Under the pieces are notes generated by a model that was not told the DNA's origin, did not search any database, and saw only the letters and a list, made by a program, of their open reading frames with translations. A program made the position numbers and the translations under genes. From Gerris lacustris (lineage: Eukaryota > Arthropoda > Insecta > Hemiptera > Gerridae), in contig OX578277.1 in assembly GCA_951217055.1 (NCBI GenBank), positions 7,870,329-7,934,328 of the forward strand: 64,000 bases of DNA. The letters are read 5' to 3'. This document shows positions 21,040 through 36,000 of this stretch, one piece after another; positions within the stretch are counted from its first letter, which is position 1; each line of letters opens with the position of its first letter.

Positions 21040-24000
21040 ATCTAGGATCTGTTCTCATAATGAGCTACTCCCTTGAGAATGATCTCTGTAATGAGTTGGA
21101 AACCCAGGGATTCCCACAATCTCATACAGTGGATTCCTTAGTAAGATCTAGATTAATCCATGTCTAGTTGCTAATAACTCACATCATGAGCAACTTCCTT
21201 GAGAATGATCTCTGTAATGAGTTGGAAACCAAGGGATTCACACAATCTCATACAGTGGATTCCTTAGTAAGATCTAGATTAATCCATGTCTAGTTGCTAA
21301 TAACTCACATCATGAGCAACTCCCTTGAGAATGATCTCTGTAATGAGTTGGAAACCAAGGGATTCACACAATCTCATACAGTGGATTCCTTAGTAAGATC
21401 TAGATTAATCCATGTCTAGTTGCTAATAACTCACATCATGAGCAACTCCCTTGAGAATGATCTCTGTAATGAGTTGGAAACCAAGGGATTCACACAATCT
21501 CATACAGTGGATTCCTTAGTAAGATCTAGATTAATCCATGTCTAGTTGCTAATAACTCACATCATGAGCAACTCCCTTGAGAATGATCTCTGTAATGAGT
21601 TGGAAACCAAGGGATTCACACAATCTCATACAGTGGATTCCTTAGTAAGATCTAGATTAATCCATGTCTAGTTGCAAATAACTCACATCATGAGCAACTC
21701 CCTTGAGAATGATCTCTGTAATGAGTTGGAAACCAAGGGATTCACACAATCTCATACAGTGGATTCCTTAGTAAGATCTAGATTAATCCATGTCTAGTTG
21801 CAAATAACTCACATCATGAGCAACTCCCTTGAGAATGATCTCTGTAATGAGTTGGAAACCAAGGGATTCACACAATCTCATACAGTGGATTCCTTAGTAA
21901 GATCTAGATTAATCCATGTCTAGTTGCTAATAACTCACATCATGAGCAACTTCCTTGAGAATGATCTCTGTAATGAGTTGGAAACCAAGGGATTCACACA
22001 ATCTCATACAGTGGATTCCTTAGTAAGATCTAGATTAATCCATGTCTAGTTGCTAATAACTCACATCATGAGCAACTTCCTTGAGAATGATCTCTGTAAT
22101 GAGTTGGAAACCAAGGGATTCACACAATCTCATACAGTGGATTCCTTAGTAAGATCTAGATTAATCCATGTCTAGTTGCAAATAACTCACATCATGAGCA
22201 ACTCACTTGAGAATGATCTCTGTAATGAGTTGGAAACCAAGGGATTCACACAATCTCATACAGTGGATTCCTTAGTAAGATCTAGATTAATCCATGTCTA
22301 GTTGCTAATAACTCACATCATGAGCAACTTCCTTGAGAATGATCTCTGTAATGAGTTGGAAACCAAGGAATTCACACAATCTCATACAGTGGATTCCTTA
22401 GTAAGATCTAGATTAATCCATGTCTAGTTGCTAATAACTCACATCATGAGTAACTCCCTTGAGAATGATCTCTGTAATGAGTTGGAAACCAAGGGATTCA
22501 CACAATCTCATACAGTGGATTCCTTAGTAAGATCTAGATTAATCCATGTCTAGTTGCAAATAACTCACATCATGAGCAACTCCCTTGAGAATGATCTCTG
22601 TAATGAGTTGGAAACCAAGGGATTCACACAATCTCATACAGTGGATTCCTTAGTAAGATCTAGATTAATCCATGTCTAGTTGCAAATAACTCACATCATG
22701 AGCAACTCCCTTGAGAATGATCTCTGTAATGAGTTGGAAACCAAGGGTTTCACACAATCTCATACAGTGGATTCCTTAGTAAGATCTAGATTAATCCATG
22801 TCTAGTTGCAAATAACTCACATCATGAGCAACTCCCTTGAGAATGATCTCTGTAATGAGTTGGAAACCAAGGGATTCACACAATCTCATACAGTGGATTC
22901 CTTAGTAAGATCTAGATTAATCCATGTCTAGTTGCTAATAACTCACATCATGAGCAACTTCCTTGAGAATGATCTCTGTAATGAGTTGGAAACCAAGGGA
23001 TTCACACAATCTCATACAGTGGATTCCTTAGTAAGATCTAGATTAATCCATGTCTAGTTGCTAATAACTCACATCATGAGCAACTTCCTTGAGAATGATC
23101 TCTGTAATGAGTTGGAAACCAAGGAATTCACACAATCTCATACAGTGGATTCCTTAGTAAGATCTAGATTAATCCATGTCTAGTTGCAAATAACTCACAT
23201 CATGAGCAACTCCCTTGAGAATGATCTCTGTAATGAGTTGGAAACCAAGGGATTCACACAATCTCATACAGTGGATTCCTTAGTAAGATCTAGATTAATC
23301 CATGTCTAGTTGCAAATAACTCACATCATGAGCAACTCCCTTGAGAATGATCTCTGTAATGAGTTGGAAACCAAGGGATTCACACAATCTCATACAGTGG
23401 ATTCCTTAGTAAGATCTAGATTAATCCATGTCTAGTTGCTAATAACTCACATCATGAGCAACTTCCTTGAGAATGATCTCTGTAATGAGTTGGAAACCAA
23501 GGGATTCACACAATCTCATACAGTGGATTCCTTAGTAAGATCTAGATTAATCCATGTCTAGTTGCTAATAACCCACATCATGAGTAACTCCCTTGTAAAT
23601 GAGTTGGAAACCAAGGGATTCACACAATCTCATACAGTGGATTCCTTAGTAAGATCTAGATTAATCCATGTCTTGTTGCTAATAACTCACATCATGAGTA
23701 ACTCCCTTGAGAATGATCTCTGTAATGAGTTGGAAACCAAGGGATTCACACAATCTCATACAGTGGATTCCTTAGTAAGATCTAGATTAATCCATGTCTA
23801 GTTGCAAATAACTCACATCATGAGCAACTCCCTTGAGAATGATCTCTGTAATGAGTTGGAAACCAAGGGATTCACACAATCTCATACAGTGGATTCCTTA
23901 GTAAGATCTAGATTAATCCATGTCTAGTTGCAAATAACTCACATCAAGAGCAACTCCCTTGAGAATGATCTCTGTAATGAGTTGGAAACCAAGGGTTTCA

Positions 24001-27000
24001 CTCAATCTCATACAGTGGATTCCTTAGTAAGATCTAGATTAATCCATGTCTAGTTGCAAATAACTCACATCATGAGCAACTCCCTTGAGAATGATCTCTG
24101 TAATGAGTTGGAAACCAAGGGATTCACACAATCTCATACAGTGGATTCCTTAGTAAGATCTAGATTAATCCATGTCTAGTTGCTAATAACTCACATCATG
24201 AGCAACTTCCTTGAGAATGATCTCTGTAATGAGTTGGAAACCAAGGGATTCACACAATCTCATACAGTGGATTCCTTAGTAAGATCTAGATTAATCCATG
24301 TCTAGTTGCAAATAACTCACATCATGAGCAACTCCCTTGAGAATGATCTCTGTAATGATTTGGAAACCAAGGGATTCACACAATCTCATACAGTGGATTC
24401 CTTAGTAAGATCTAGATTAATCCATGTCTAGTTGCTAATAACTCACATCATGAGCAACTTCCTTGAGAATGATCTCTGTAATGAGTTGGAAACCAAGGGA
24501 TTCACACAATCTCATACAGTGGATTCCTTAGTAAGATCTAGATTAATCCATGTCTAGTTGCTAATAACCCACATCATGAGTAACTCCCTTGTGAATGAGT
24601 TGGAAACCAAGGGATTCACACAATCTCATACAGTGGATTCCTTAGTAAGATCTAGATTAATCCATGTCTAGTTGCTAATAACTCACATCATGAGTAACTC
24701 CCTTGAGAATGATCTCTGTAATGAGTTGGAAACCAAGGGATTCACACAATCTCATACAGTGGATTCCTTAGTAAGATCTAGATTAATCCATGTCTAGTTG
24801 CTAATAACCCACATCATGAGTAACTCCCTTGTGAATGATCTCTGTAATGAGTTGGAAACCAAGGGATTCACACAATCTCATACAGTGGATTCCTTAGTAA
24901 GATCTAGATTAATCCATGTCTAGTTGCTAATAACTCACATCATGAGCAACTTCCTTGAGAATGATCTCTGTAATGAGTTGGAAACCAAGGGATTCACACA
25001 ATCTCATACAGTGGATTCCTTAGTAAGATCTAGATTAATCCATGTCTAGTTGCTAATAACCCACATCATGAGTAACTCCCTTGTGAATGATCTCTGTAAT
25101 GAGTTGGAAACCAAGGGATTCACACAATCTCATACAGTGGATTCCTTAGTAAGATCTAGATTAATCCATGTCTAGTTGCTAATAACTCACATCATGAGCA
25201 ACTTCCTTGAGAATGATCTCTGTAATGAGTTGGAAACCAAGGGATTCACACAATCTCATACAGTGGATTCCCTAGTAAGATCTAGATTAATCCATGTCTA
25301 GTTGCTAATAACTCACATCATGAGCAACTCCCTTGAGAATGATCTCTGTAATGAGTTGGAAACCAAGGGATTCACACAATCTCATACAGTGGATTCCTTA
25401 GTAAGATCTAGATTAATCCATGTCTAGTTGCAAATAACTCACATCATGAGCAACTCCCTTGAGAATGATCTCTGTAATGAGTTGGAAACCAAGGGATTCA
25501 CACAATCTCATACAGTGGATTCCTTAGTAAGATCTAGATTAATCCATGTCTAGTTGCAAATAACTCACATCATGAGCAACTCCCTTGAGAATGATCTCTG
25601 TAATGAGTTGGAAACCAAGGGATTCACACAATCTCATACAGTGGATTCCTTAGTAAGATCTAGATTAATCCATGTCTAGTTGCTAATAACTCACATCATG
25701 AGCAACTTCCTTGAGAATGATCTCTGTAATGAGTTGGAAACCAAGGGATTCACACAATCTCATACAGTGGATTCCTTAGTAAGATCTAGATTAATCCATG
25801 TCTAGTTGCTAATAACCCACATCATGAGTAACTCCCTTGTGAATGAGTTGGAAACCAAGGGATTCACACAATCTCATACAGTGGATTCCTTAGTAAGATC
25901 TAGATTAATCCATGTCTAGTTGCTAATAACTCACATCATGAGTAACTCCCTTGAGAATGATCTCTGTAATGAGTTGGAAACCAAGGGATTCACACAATCT
26001 CATACAGTGGATTCCTTAGTAAGATCTAGATTAATCCATGTCTAGTTGCAAATAACTCACATCATGAGCAACTCCCTTGAGAATGATCTCTGTAATGAGT
26101 TGGAAACCAAGGGATTCACACAATCTCATACAGTGGATTCCTTAGTAAGATCTAGATTAATCCATGTCTAGTTGCTAATAACTCACATCATGAGTAACTC
26201 CCTTGAGAATGATCTCTGTAATGAGTTGGAAACCAAGGGATTCACACAATCTCATACAGTGGATTCCTTAGTAAGATCTAGATTAATCCATGTCTAGTTG
26301 CTAATAACTCACATCATGAGTAACTCCCTTGAGAATGATCTCTGTAATGAGTTGGAAACCAAGGGATTCACACAATCTCATACAGTGGATTCCTTAGTAA
26401 GATCTAGATTAATCCATGTCTAGTTGCAAATAACTCACATCATGAGCAACTCCCTTGAGAATGATCTCTGTAATGAGTTGGAAACCAAGGGATTCACACA
26501 ATCTCATACAGTGGATTCCTTAGTAAGATCTAGATTAATCCATGTCTAGTTGCAAATAACTCACATCATGAGCAACTCCCTTGAGAATGATCTCTGTAAT
26601 GAGTTGGAAACCAAGGGATTCACACAATCTCATACAGTGGATTCCTTAGTAAGATCTAGATTAATCCATGTCTAGTTGCAAATAACTCACATCATGAGCA
26701 ACTCCCTTGAGAATGATCTCTGTAATGAGTTGGAAACCAAGGGATTCACACAATCTCATACAGTGGATTCCTTAGTAAGATCTAGATTAATCCATGTCTA
26801 GTTGCTAATAACTCACATCATGAGCAACTTCCTTGAGAATGATCTCTGTAATGAGTTGGAAACCAAGGGATTCACACAATCTCATACAGTGGATTCCTTA
26901 GTAAGATCTAGATTAATCCATGTCTAGTTGCAAATAACTCACATCATGAGCAACTCCCTTGAGAATGATCTCTGTAATGAGTTGGAAACCAAGGGATTCA

Positions 27001-30000
27001 CACAATCTCATACAGTGGATTCCTTAGTAAGATCTAGATTAATCCATGTCTAGTTGCTAATAACTCACATCATGAGCAACTTCCTTGAGAATGATCTCTG
27101 TAATGAGTTGGAAACCAAGGGATTCACACAATCTCATACAGTGGATTCCTTAGTAAGATCTAGATTAATCCATGTCTAGTTGCTAATAACTCACATCATG
27201 AGCAACTTCCTTGAGAATGATCTCTGTAATGAGTTGGAAACCAAGGGATTCACACAATCTCATACAGTGGATTCCTTAGTAAGATCTAGATTAATCCATG
27301 TCTAGTTGCTAATAACCCACATCATGAGTAACTCCCTTGTGAATGATCTCTGTAATGAGTTGGAAACCAAGGGATTCACACAATCTCATACAGTGGATTC
27401 CTTAGTAAGATCTAGATTAATCCATGTCTAGTTGCTAATAACTCACATCATGAGCAACTTCCTTGAGAATGATCTCTGTAATGAGTTGGAAACCAAGGGA
27501 TTCACACAATCTCATACAGTGGATTCCTTAGTAAGATCTAGATTAATCCATGTCTAGTTGCTAATAACTCACATCATGAGCAACTCCCTTGAGAATGATC
27601 TCTGTAATGAGTTGGAAACCAAGGGATTCACACAATCTCATACAGTGGATTCCTTAGTAAGATCTAGATTAATCCATGTCTAGTTGCAAATAACTCACAT
27701 CATGAGCAACTCCCTTGAGAATGATCTCTGTAATGAGTTGGAAACCAAGGGATTCACACAATCTCATACAGTGGATTCCTTAGTAAGATCTAGATTAATC
27801 CATGTCTAGTTGCAAATAACTCACATCATGAGCAACTCCCTTGAGAATGATCTCTGTAATGAGTTGGAAACCAAGGGATTCACACAATCTCATACAGTGG
27901 ATTCCTTAGTAAGATCTAGATTAATCCATGTCTAGTTGCTAATAACTCACATCATGAGCAACTTCCTTGAGAATGATCTCTGTAATGAGTTGGAAACCAA
28001 GGGATTCACACAATCTCATACAGTGGATTCCTTAGTAAGATCTAGATTAATCCATGTCTAGTTGCTAATAACCCACATCATGAGTAACTCCCTTGTGAAT
28101 GAGTTGGAAACCAAGGGATTCACACAATCTCATACAGTGGATTCCTTAGTAAGATCTAGATTAATCCATGTCTAGTTGCTAATAACTCACATCATGAGTA
28201 ACTCCCTTGAGAATGATCTCTGTAATGAGTTGGAAACCAAGGGATTCACACAATCTCATACAGTGGATTCCTTAGTAAGATCTAGATTAATCCATGTCTA
28301 GTTGCAAATAACTCACATCATGAGCAACTCCCTTGAGAATGATCTCTGTAATGAGTTGGAAACCAAGGGATTCACACAATCTCATACAGTGGATTCCTTA
28401 GTAAGATCTAGATTAATCCATGTCTAGTTGCTAATAACTCACATCATGAGTAACTCCCTTGAGAATGATCTCTGTAATGAGTTGGAAACCAAGGGATTCA
28501 CACAATCTCATACAGTGGATTCCTTAGTAAGATCTAGATTAATCCATGTCTAGTTGCTAATAACTCACATCATGAGTAACTCCCTTGAGAATGATCTCTG
28601 TAATGAGTTGGAAACCAAGGGATTCACACAATCTCATACAGTGGATTCCTTAGTAAGATCTAGATTAATCCATGTCTAGTTGCAAATAACTCACATCATG
28701 AGCAACTCCCTTGAGAATGATCTCTGTAATGAGTTGGAAACCAAGGGATTCACACAATCTCATACAGTGGATTCCTTAGTAAGATCTAGATTAATCCATG
28801 TCTAGTTGCAAATAACTCACATCATGAGCAACTCCCTTGAGAATGATCTCTGTAATGAGTTGGAAACCAAGGGATTCACACAATCTCATACAGTGGATTC
28901 CTTAGTAAGATCTAGATTAATCCATGTCTAGTTGCAAATAACTCACATCATGAGCAACTCCCTTGAGAATGATCTCTGTAATGAGTTGGAAACCAAGGGA
29001 TTCACACAATCTCATACAGTGGATTCCTTAGTAAGATCTAGATTAATCCATGTCTAGTTGCTAATAACTCACATCATGAGCAACTTCCTTGAGAATGATC
29101 TCTGTAATGAGTTGGAAACCAAGGGATTCACACAATCTCATACAGTGGATTCCTTAGTAAGATCTAGATTAATCCATGTCTAGTTGCAAATAACTCACAT
29201 CATGAGCAACTCCCTTGAGAATGATCTCTGTAATGAGTTGGAAACCAAGGGATTCACACAATCTCATACAGTGGATTCCTTAGTAAGATCTAGATTAATC
29301 CATGTCTAGTTGCTAATAACTCACATCATGAGCAACTTCCTTGAGAATGATCTCTGTAATGAGTTGGAAACCAAGGGATTCACACAATCTCATACAGTGG
29401 ATTCCTTAGTAAGATCTAGATTAATCCATGTCTAGTTGCTAATAACCCACATCATGAGTAACTCCCTTGTGAATGAGTTGGAAACCAAGGGATTCACACA
29501 ATCTCATACAGTGGATTCCTTAGTAAGATCTAGATTAATCCATGTCTAGTTGCTAATAACTCACATCATGAGTAACTCCCTTGAGAATGATCTCTGTAAT
29601 GAGTTGGAAACCAAGGGATTCACACAATCTCATACAGTGGATTCCTTAGTAAGATCTAGATTAATCCATGTCTAGTTGCTAATAACCCACATCATGAGTA
29701 ACTCCCTTGTGAATGAGTTGGAAACCAAGGGATTCACACAATCTCATACAGTGGATTCCTTAGTAAGATCTAGATTAATCCATGTCTAGTTGCTAATAAC
29801 TCACATCATGAGTAACTCCCTTGAGAATGATCTCTGTAATGAGTTGGAAACCAAGGGATTCACACAATCTCATACAGTGGATTCCTTAGTAAGATCTAGA
29901 TTAATCCATGTCTAGTTGCTAATAACCCACATCATGAGTAACTCCCTTGTGAATGATCTCTGTAATGAGTTGGAAACCAAGGGATTCACACAATCTCATA

Positions 30001-33000
30001 CAGTGGATTCCTTAGTAAGATCTAGATTAATCCATGTCTAGTTGCTAATAACTCACATCATGAGCAACTTCCTTGAGAATGATCTCTGTAATGAGTTGGA
30101 AACCAAGGGATTCACACAATCTCATACAGTGGATTCCTTAGTAAGATCTAGATTAATCCATGTCTAGTTGCTAATAACCCACATCATGAGCAACTCCCTT
30201 GAGAATGATCTCTGTAATGAGTTGGAAACCAAGGGATTCACACAATCTCATACAGTGGATTCCTTAGTAAGATCTAGATTAATCCATGTCTAGTTGCTAA
30301 TAACTCACATCATGAGCAACTCCCTTGAGAATGATCTCTGTAATGAGTTGGAAACCAAGGGATTCACACAATCTCATACAGTGGATTCCTTAGTAAGATC
30401 TAGATTAATCCATGTCTAGTTGCTAATAACTCACATCATGAGCAACTCCCTTGAGAATGATCTCTGTAATGAGTTGGAAACCAAGGGATTCACACAATCT
30501 CATACAGTGGATTCCTTAGTAAGATCTAGATTAATCCATGTCTAGTTGCAAATAACTCACATCATGAGCAACTCCCTTGAGAATGATCTCTGTAATGAGT
30601 TGGAAACCAAGGGATTCACACAATCTCATACAGTGGATTCCTTAGTAAGATCTAGATTAATCCATGTCTAGTTGCTAATAACTCACATCATGAGCAACTT
30701 CCTTGAGAATGATCTCTGTAATGAGTTGGAAACCAAGGGATTCACACAATCTCATACAGTGGATTCCTTAGTAAGATCTAGATTAATCCATGTCTAGTTG
30801 CTAATAACTCACATCATGAGTAACTCCCTTGTGAATGATCTCTGTAATGAGTTGGAAACCAAGGGATTCACACAATCTCATACATTGGATTCCTTAGTAA
30901 GATCTAGATTAATCCATGTCTAGTTGCTAATAACTCACATCAGGAGCAACTCCCTTGAGAATGATCTCTGTAATGAGTTGGAAACCAAGGGATTCACACA
31001 ATCTCATACAGTGGATTCCTTAGTAAGATCTAGATTAATCCATGTCTAGTTGCTAATAACTCACATCATGAGTAACTCCCTTGAGAATGATCTCTGTAAT
31101 GAGTTGGAAACCAAGGGATTCACACAATCTCATACAGTGGATTCCTTAGTAAGATCTAGATTAATCCATGTCTAGTTGCTAATAACCCACATCATGAGTA
31201 ACTCCCTTGTGAATGATCTCTGTAATGAGTTGGAAACCAAGGGATTCACACAATCTCATACAGTGGATTCCTTAGTAAGATCTAGATTAATCCATGTCTA
31301 GTTGCTAATAACTCACATCATGAGCAACTTCCTTGAGAATGATCTCTGTAATGAGTTGGAAACCAAGGGATTCACACAATCTCATACAGTGGATTCCTTA
31401 GTAAGATCTAGATTAATCCATGTCTAGTTGCTAATAACTCACATCATGAGCAACTCCCTTGAGAATGATCTCTGTAATGAGTTGGAAACCAAGGGATTCA
31501 CACAATCTCATACAGTGGATTCCTTAGTAAGATCTAGATTAATCCATGTCTAGTTGCAAATAACTCACATCATGAGCAACTCCCTTGAGAATGATCTCTG
31601 TAATGAGTTGGAAACCAAGGGATTCACACAATCTCATACAGTGGATTCCTTAGTAAGATCTAGATTAATCCATGTCTAGTTGCAAATAACTCACATCATG
31701 AGCAACTCCCTTGAGAATGATCTCTGTAATGAGTTGGAAACCAAGGGATTCACACAATCTCATACAGTGGATTCCTTAGTAAGATCTAGATTAATCCATG
31801 TCTAGTTGCTAATAACTCACATCATGAGCAACTTCCTTGAGAATGATCTCTGTAATGAGTTGGAAACCAAGGGATTCACACAATCTCATACAGTGGATTC
31901 CTTAGTAAGATCTAGATTAATCCATGTCTAGTTGCTAATAACCCACATCATGAGTAACTCCCTTGTGAATGAGTTGGAAACCAAGGGATTCACACAATCT
32001 CATACAGTGGATTCCTTAGTAAGATCTAGATTAATCCATGTCTAGTTGCTAATAACTCACATCATGAGTAACTCCCTTGAGAATGATCTCTGTAATGAGT
32101 TGGAAACCAAGGGATTCACACAATCTCATACAGTGGATTCCTTAGTAAGATCTAGATTAATCCATGTCTAGTTGCAAATAACTCACATCATGAGCAACTC
32201 CCTTGAGAATGATCTCTGTAATGAGTTGGAAACCAAGGGATTCACACAATCTCATACAGTGGATTCCTTAGTAAGATCTAGATTAATCCATGTCTAGTTG
32301 CTAATAACTCACATCATGAGTAACTCCCTTGAGAATGATCTCTGTAATGAGTTGGAAACCAAGGGATTCACACAATCTCATACAGTGGATTCCTTAGTAA
32401 GATCTAGATTAATCCATGTCTAGTTGCTAATAACTCACATCATGAGTAACTCCCTTGAGAATGATCTCTGTAATGAGTTGGAAACCAAGGGATTCACACA
32501 ATCTCATACAGTGGATTCCTTAGTAAGATCTAGATTAATCCATGTCTAGTTGCAAATAACTCACATCATGAGCAACTCCCTTGAGAATGATCTCTGTAAT
32601 GAGTTGGAAACCAAGGGATTCACACAATCTCATACAGTGGATTCCTTAGTAAGATCTAGATTAATCCATGTCTAGTTGCAAATAACTCACATCATGAGCA
32701 ACTCCCTTGAGAATGATCTCTGTAATGAGTTGGAAACCAAGGGATTCACACAATCTCATACAGTGGATTCCTTAGTAAGATCTAGATTAATCCATGTCTA
32801 GTTGCAAATAACTCACATCATGAGCAACTCCCTTGAGAATGATCTCTGTAATGAGTTGGAAACCAAGGGATTCACACAATCTCATACAGTGGATTCCTTA
32901 GTAAGATCTAGATTAATCCATGTCTAGTTGCTAATAACTCACATCATGAGCAACTTCCTTGAGAATGATCTCTGTAATGAGTTGGAAACCAAGGGATTCA

Positions 33001-36000
33001 CACAATCTCATACAGTGGATTCCTTAGTAAGATCTAGATTAATCCATGTCTAGTTGCAAATAACTCACATCATGAGCAACTCCCTTGAGAATGATCTCTG
33101 TAATGAGTTGGAAACCAAGGGATTCACACAATCTCATACAGTGGATTCCTTAGTAAGATCTAGATTAATCCATGTCTAGTTGCTAATAACTCACATCATG
33201 AGCAACTTCCTTGAGAATGATCTCTGTAATGAGTTGGAAACCAAGGGATTCACACAATCTCATACAGTGGATTCCTTAGTAAGATCTAGATTAATCCATG
33301 TCTAGTTGCTAATAACCCACATCATGAGTAACTCCCTTGTGAATGAGTTGGAAACCAAGGGATTCACACAATCTCATACAGTGGATTCCTTAGTAAGATC
33401 TAGATTAATCCATGTCTAGTTGCTAATAACTCACATCATGAGTAACTCCCTTGAGAATGATCTCTGTAATGAGTTGGAAACCAAGGGATTCACACAATCT
33501 CATACAGTGGATTCCTTAGTAAGATCTAGATTAATCCATGTCTAGTTGCTAATAACCCACATCATGAGTAACTCCCTTGTGAATGAGTTGGAAACCAAGG
33601 GATTCACACAATCTCATACAGTGGATTCCTTAGTAAGATCTAGATTAATCCATGTCTAGTTGCTAATAACTCACATCATGAGTAACTCCCTTGAGAATGA
33701 TCTCTGTAATGAGTTGGAAACCAAGGGATTCACACAATCTCATACAGTGGATTCCTTAGTAAGATCTAGATTAATCCATGTCTAGTTGCTAATAACCCAC
33801 ATCATGAGTAACTCCCTTGTGAATGATCTCTGTAATGAGTTGGAAACCAAGGGATTCACACAATCTCATACAGTGGATTCCTTAGTAAGATCTAGATTAA
33901 TCCATGTCTAGTTGCTAATAACTCACATCATGAGCAACTTCCTTGAGAATGATCTCTGTAATGAGTTGGAAACCAAGGGATTCACACAATCTCATACAGT
34001 GGATTCCTTAGTAAGATCTAGATTAATCCATGTCTAGTTGCTAATAACCCACATCATGAGTAACTCCCTTGTGAATGATCTCTGTAATGAGTTGGAAACC
34101 AAGGGATTCACACAATCTCATACAGTGGATTCCTTAGTAAGATCTAGATTAATCCATGTCTAGTTGCTAATAACTCACATCATGAGCAACTTCCTTGAGA
34201 ATGATCTCTGTAATGAGTTGGAAACCAAGGGATTCACACAATCTCATACAGTGGATTCCTTAGTAAGATCTAGATTAATCCATGTCTAGTTGCTAATAAC
34301 CCACATCATGAGCAACTCCCTTGAGAATGATCTCTGTAATGAGTTGGAAACCAAGGGATTCACACAATCTCATACAGTGGATTCCTTAGTAAGATCTAGA
34401 TTAATCCATGTCTAGTTGCTAATAACTCACATCATGAGCAACTCCCTTGAGAATGATCTCTGTAATGAGTTGGAAACCAAGGGATTCACACAATCTCATA
34501 CAGTGGATTCCTTAGTAAGATCTAGATTAATCCATGTCTAGTTGCTAATAACTCACATCATGAGCAACTCCCTTGAGAATGATCTCTGTAATGAGTTGGA
34601 AACCAAGGGATTCACACAATCTCATACAGTGGATTCCTTAGTAAGATCTAGATTAATCCATGTCTAGTTGCAAATAACTCACATCATGAGCAACTCCCTT
34701 GAGAATGATCTCTGTAATGAGTTGGAAACCAAGGGATTCACACAATCTCATACAGTGGATTCCTTAGTAAGATCTAGATTAATCCATGTCTAGTTGCTAA
34801 TAACTCACATCATGAGCAACTTCCTTGAGAATGATCTCTGTAATGAGTTGGAAACCAAGGGATTCACACAATCTCATACAGTGGATTCCTTAGTAAGATC
34901 TAGATTAATCCATGTCTAGTTGCTAATAACTCACATCATGAGTAACTCCCTTGTGAATGATCTCTGTAATGAGTTGGAAACCAAGGGATTCACACAATCT
35001 CATACATTGGATTCCTTAGTAAGATCTAGATTAATCCATGTCTAGTTGCTAATAACTCACATCAGGAGCAACTCCCTTGAGAATGATCTCTGTAATGAGT
35101 TGGAAACCAAGGGATTCACACAATCTCATACAGTGGATTCCTTAGTAAGATCTAGATTAATCCATGTCTAGTTGCTAATAACTCACATCATGAGTAACTC
35201 CCTTGAGAATGATCTCTGTAATGAGTTGGAAACCAAGGGATTCACACAATCTCATACAGTGGATTCCTTAGTAAGATCTAGATTAATCCATGTCTAGTTG
35301 CTAATAACTCACATCATGAGTAACTCCCTTGAGAATGATCTCTGTAATGAGTTGGAAACCAAGGGATTCACACAATCTCATACAGTGGATTCCTTAGTAA
35401 GATCTAGATTAATCCATGTCTAGTTGCTAATAACTCACATCATGAGCAACTCCCTTGAGAATGATCTCTGTAATGAGTTGGAAACCAAGGGATTCACACA
35501 ATCTCATACAGTGGATTCCTTAGTAAGATCTAGATTAATCCATGTCTAGTTGCTAATAACTCACATCATGAGCAACTCCCTTGAGAATGATCTCTGTAAT
35601 GAGTTGGAAACCAAGGGATTCACACAATCTCATACAGTGGATTCCTTAGTAAGATCTAGATTAATCCATGTCTAGTTGCTAATAACTCACATCATGAGTA
35701 ACTCCCTTGAGAATGATCTCTGTAATGAGTTGGAAACCAAGGGATTCACACAATCTCATACAGTGGATTCCTTAGTAAGATCTAGATTAATCCATGTCTA
35801 GTTGCTAATAACTCACATCATGAGGAACTCCCTTGAGAATGATCTCTGTAATGAGTTGGAAACCAAGGGATTCACACAATCTCATACAGTGGATTCCTTA
35901 GTAAGATCTAGATTAATCCATGTCTAGTTGCTAATAACTCACATCATGAGCAACTTCCTTGAGAATGATCTCTGTAATGAGTTGGAAACCAAGGGATTCA

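Noticed and set aside
23562..23801. 79-residue open frame in the 126-bp satellite
   Set aside because: It spans two monomers joined only because one copy lost the in-frame TAG; every neighbouring copy stops there.
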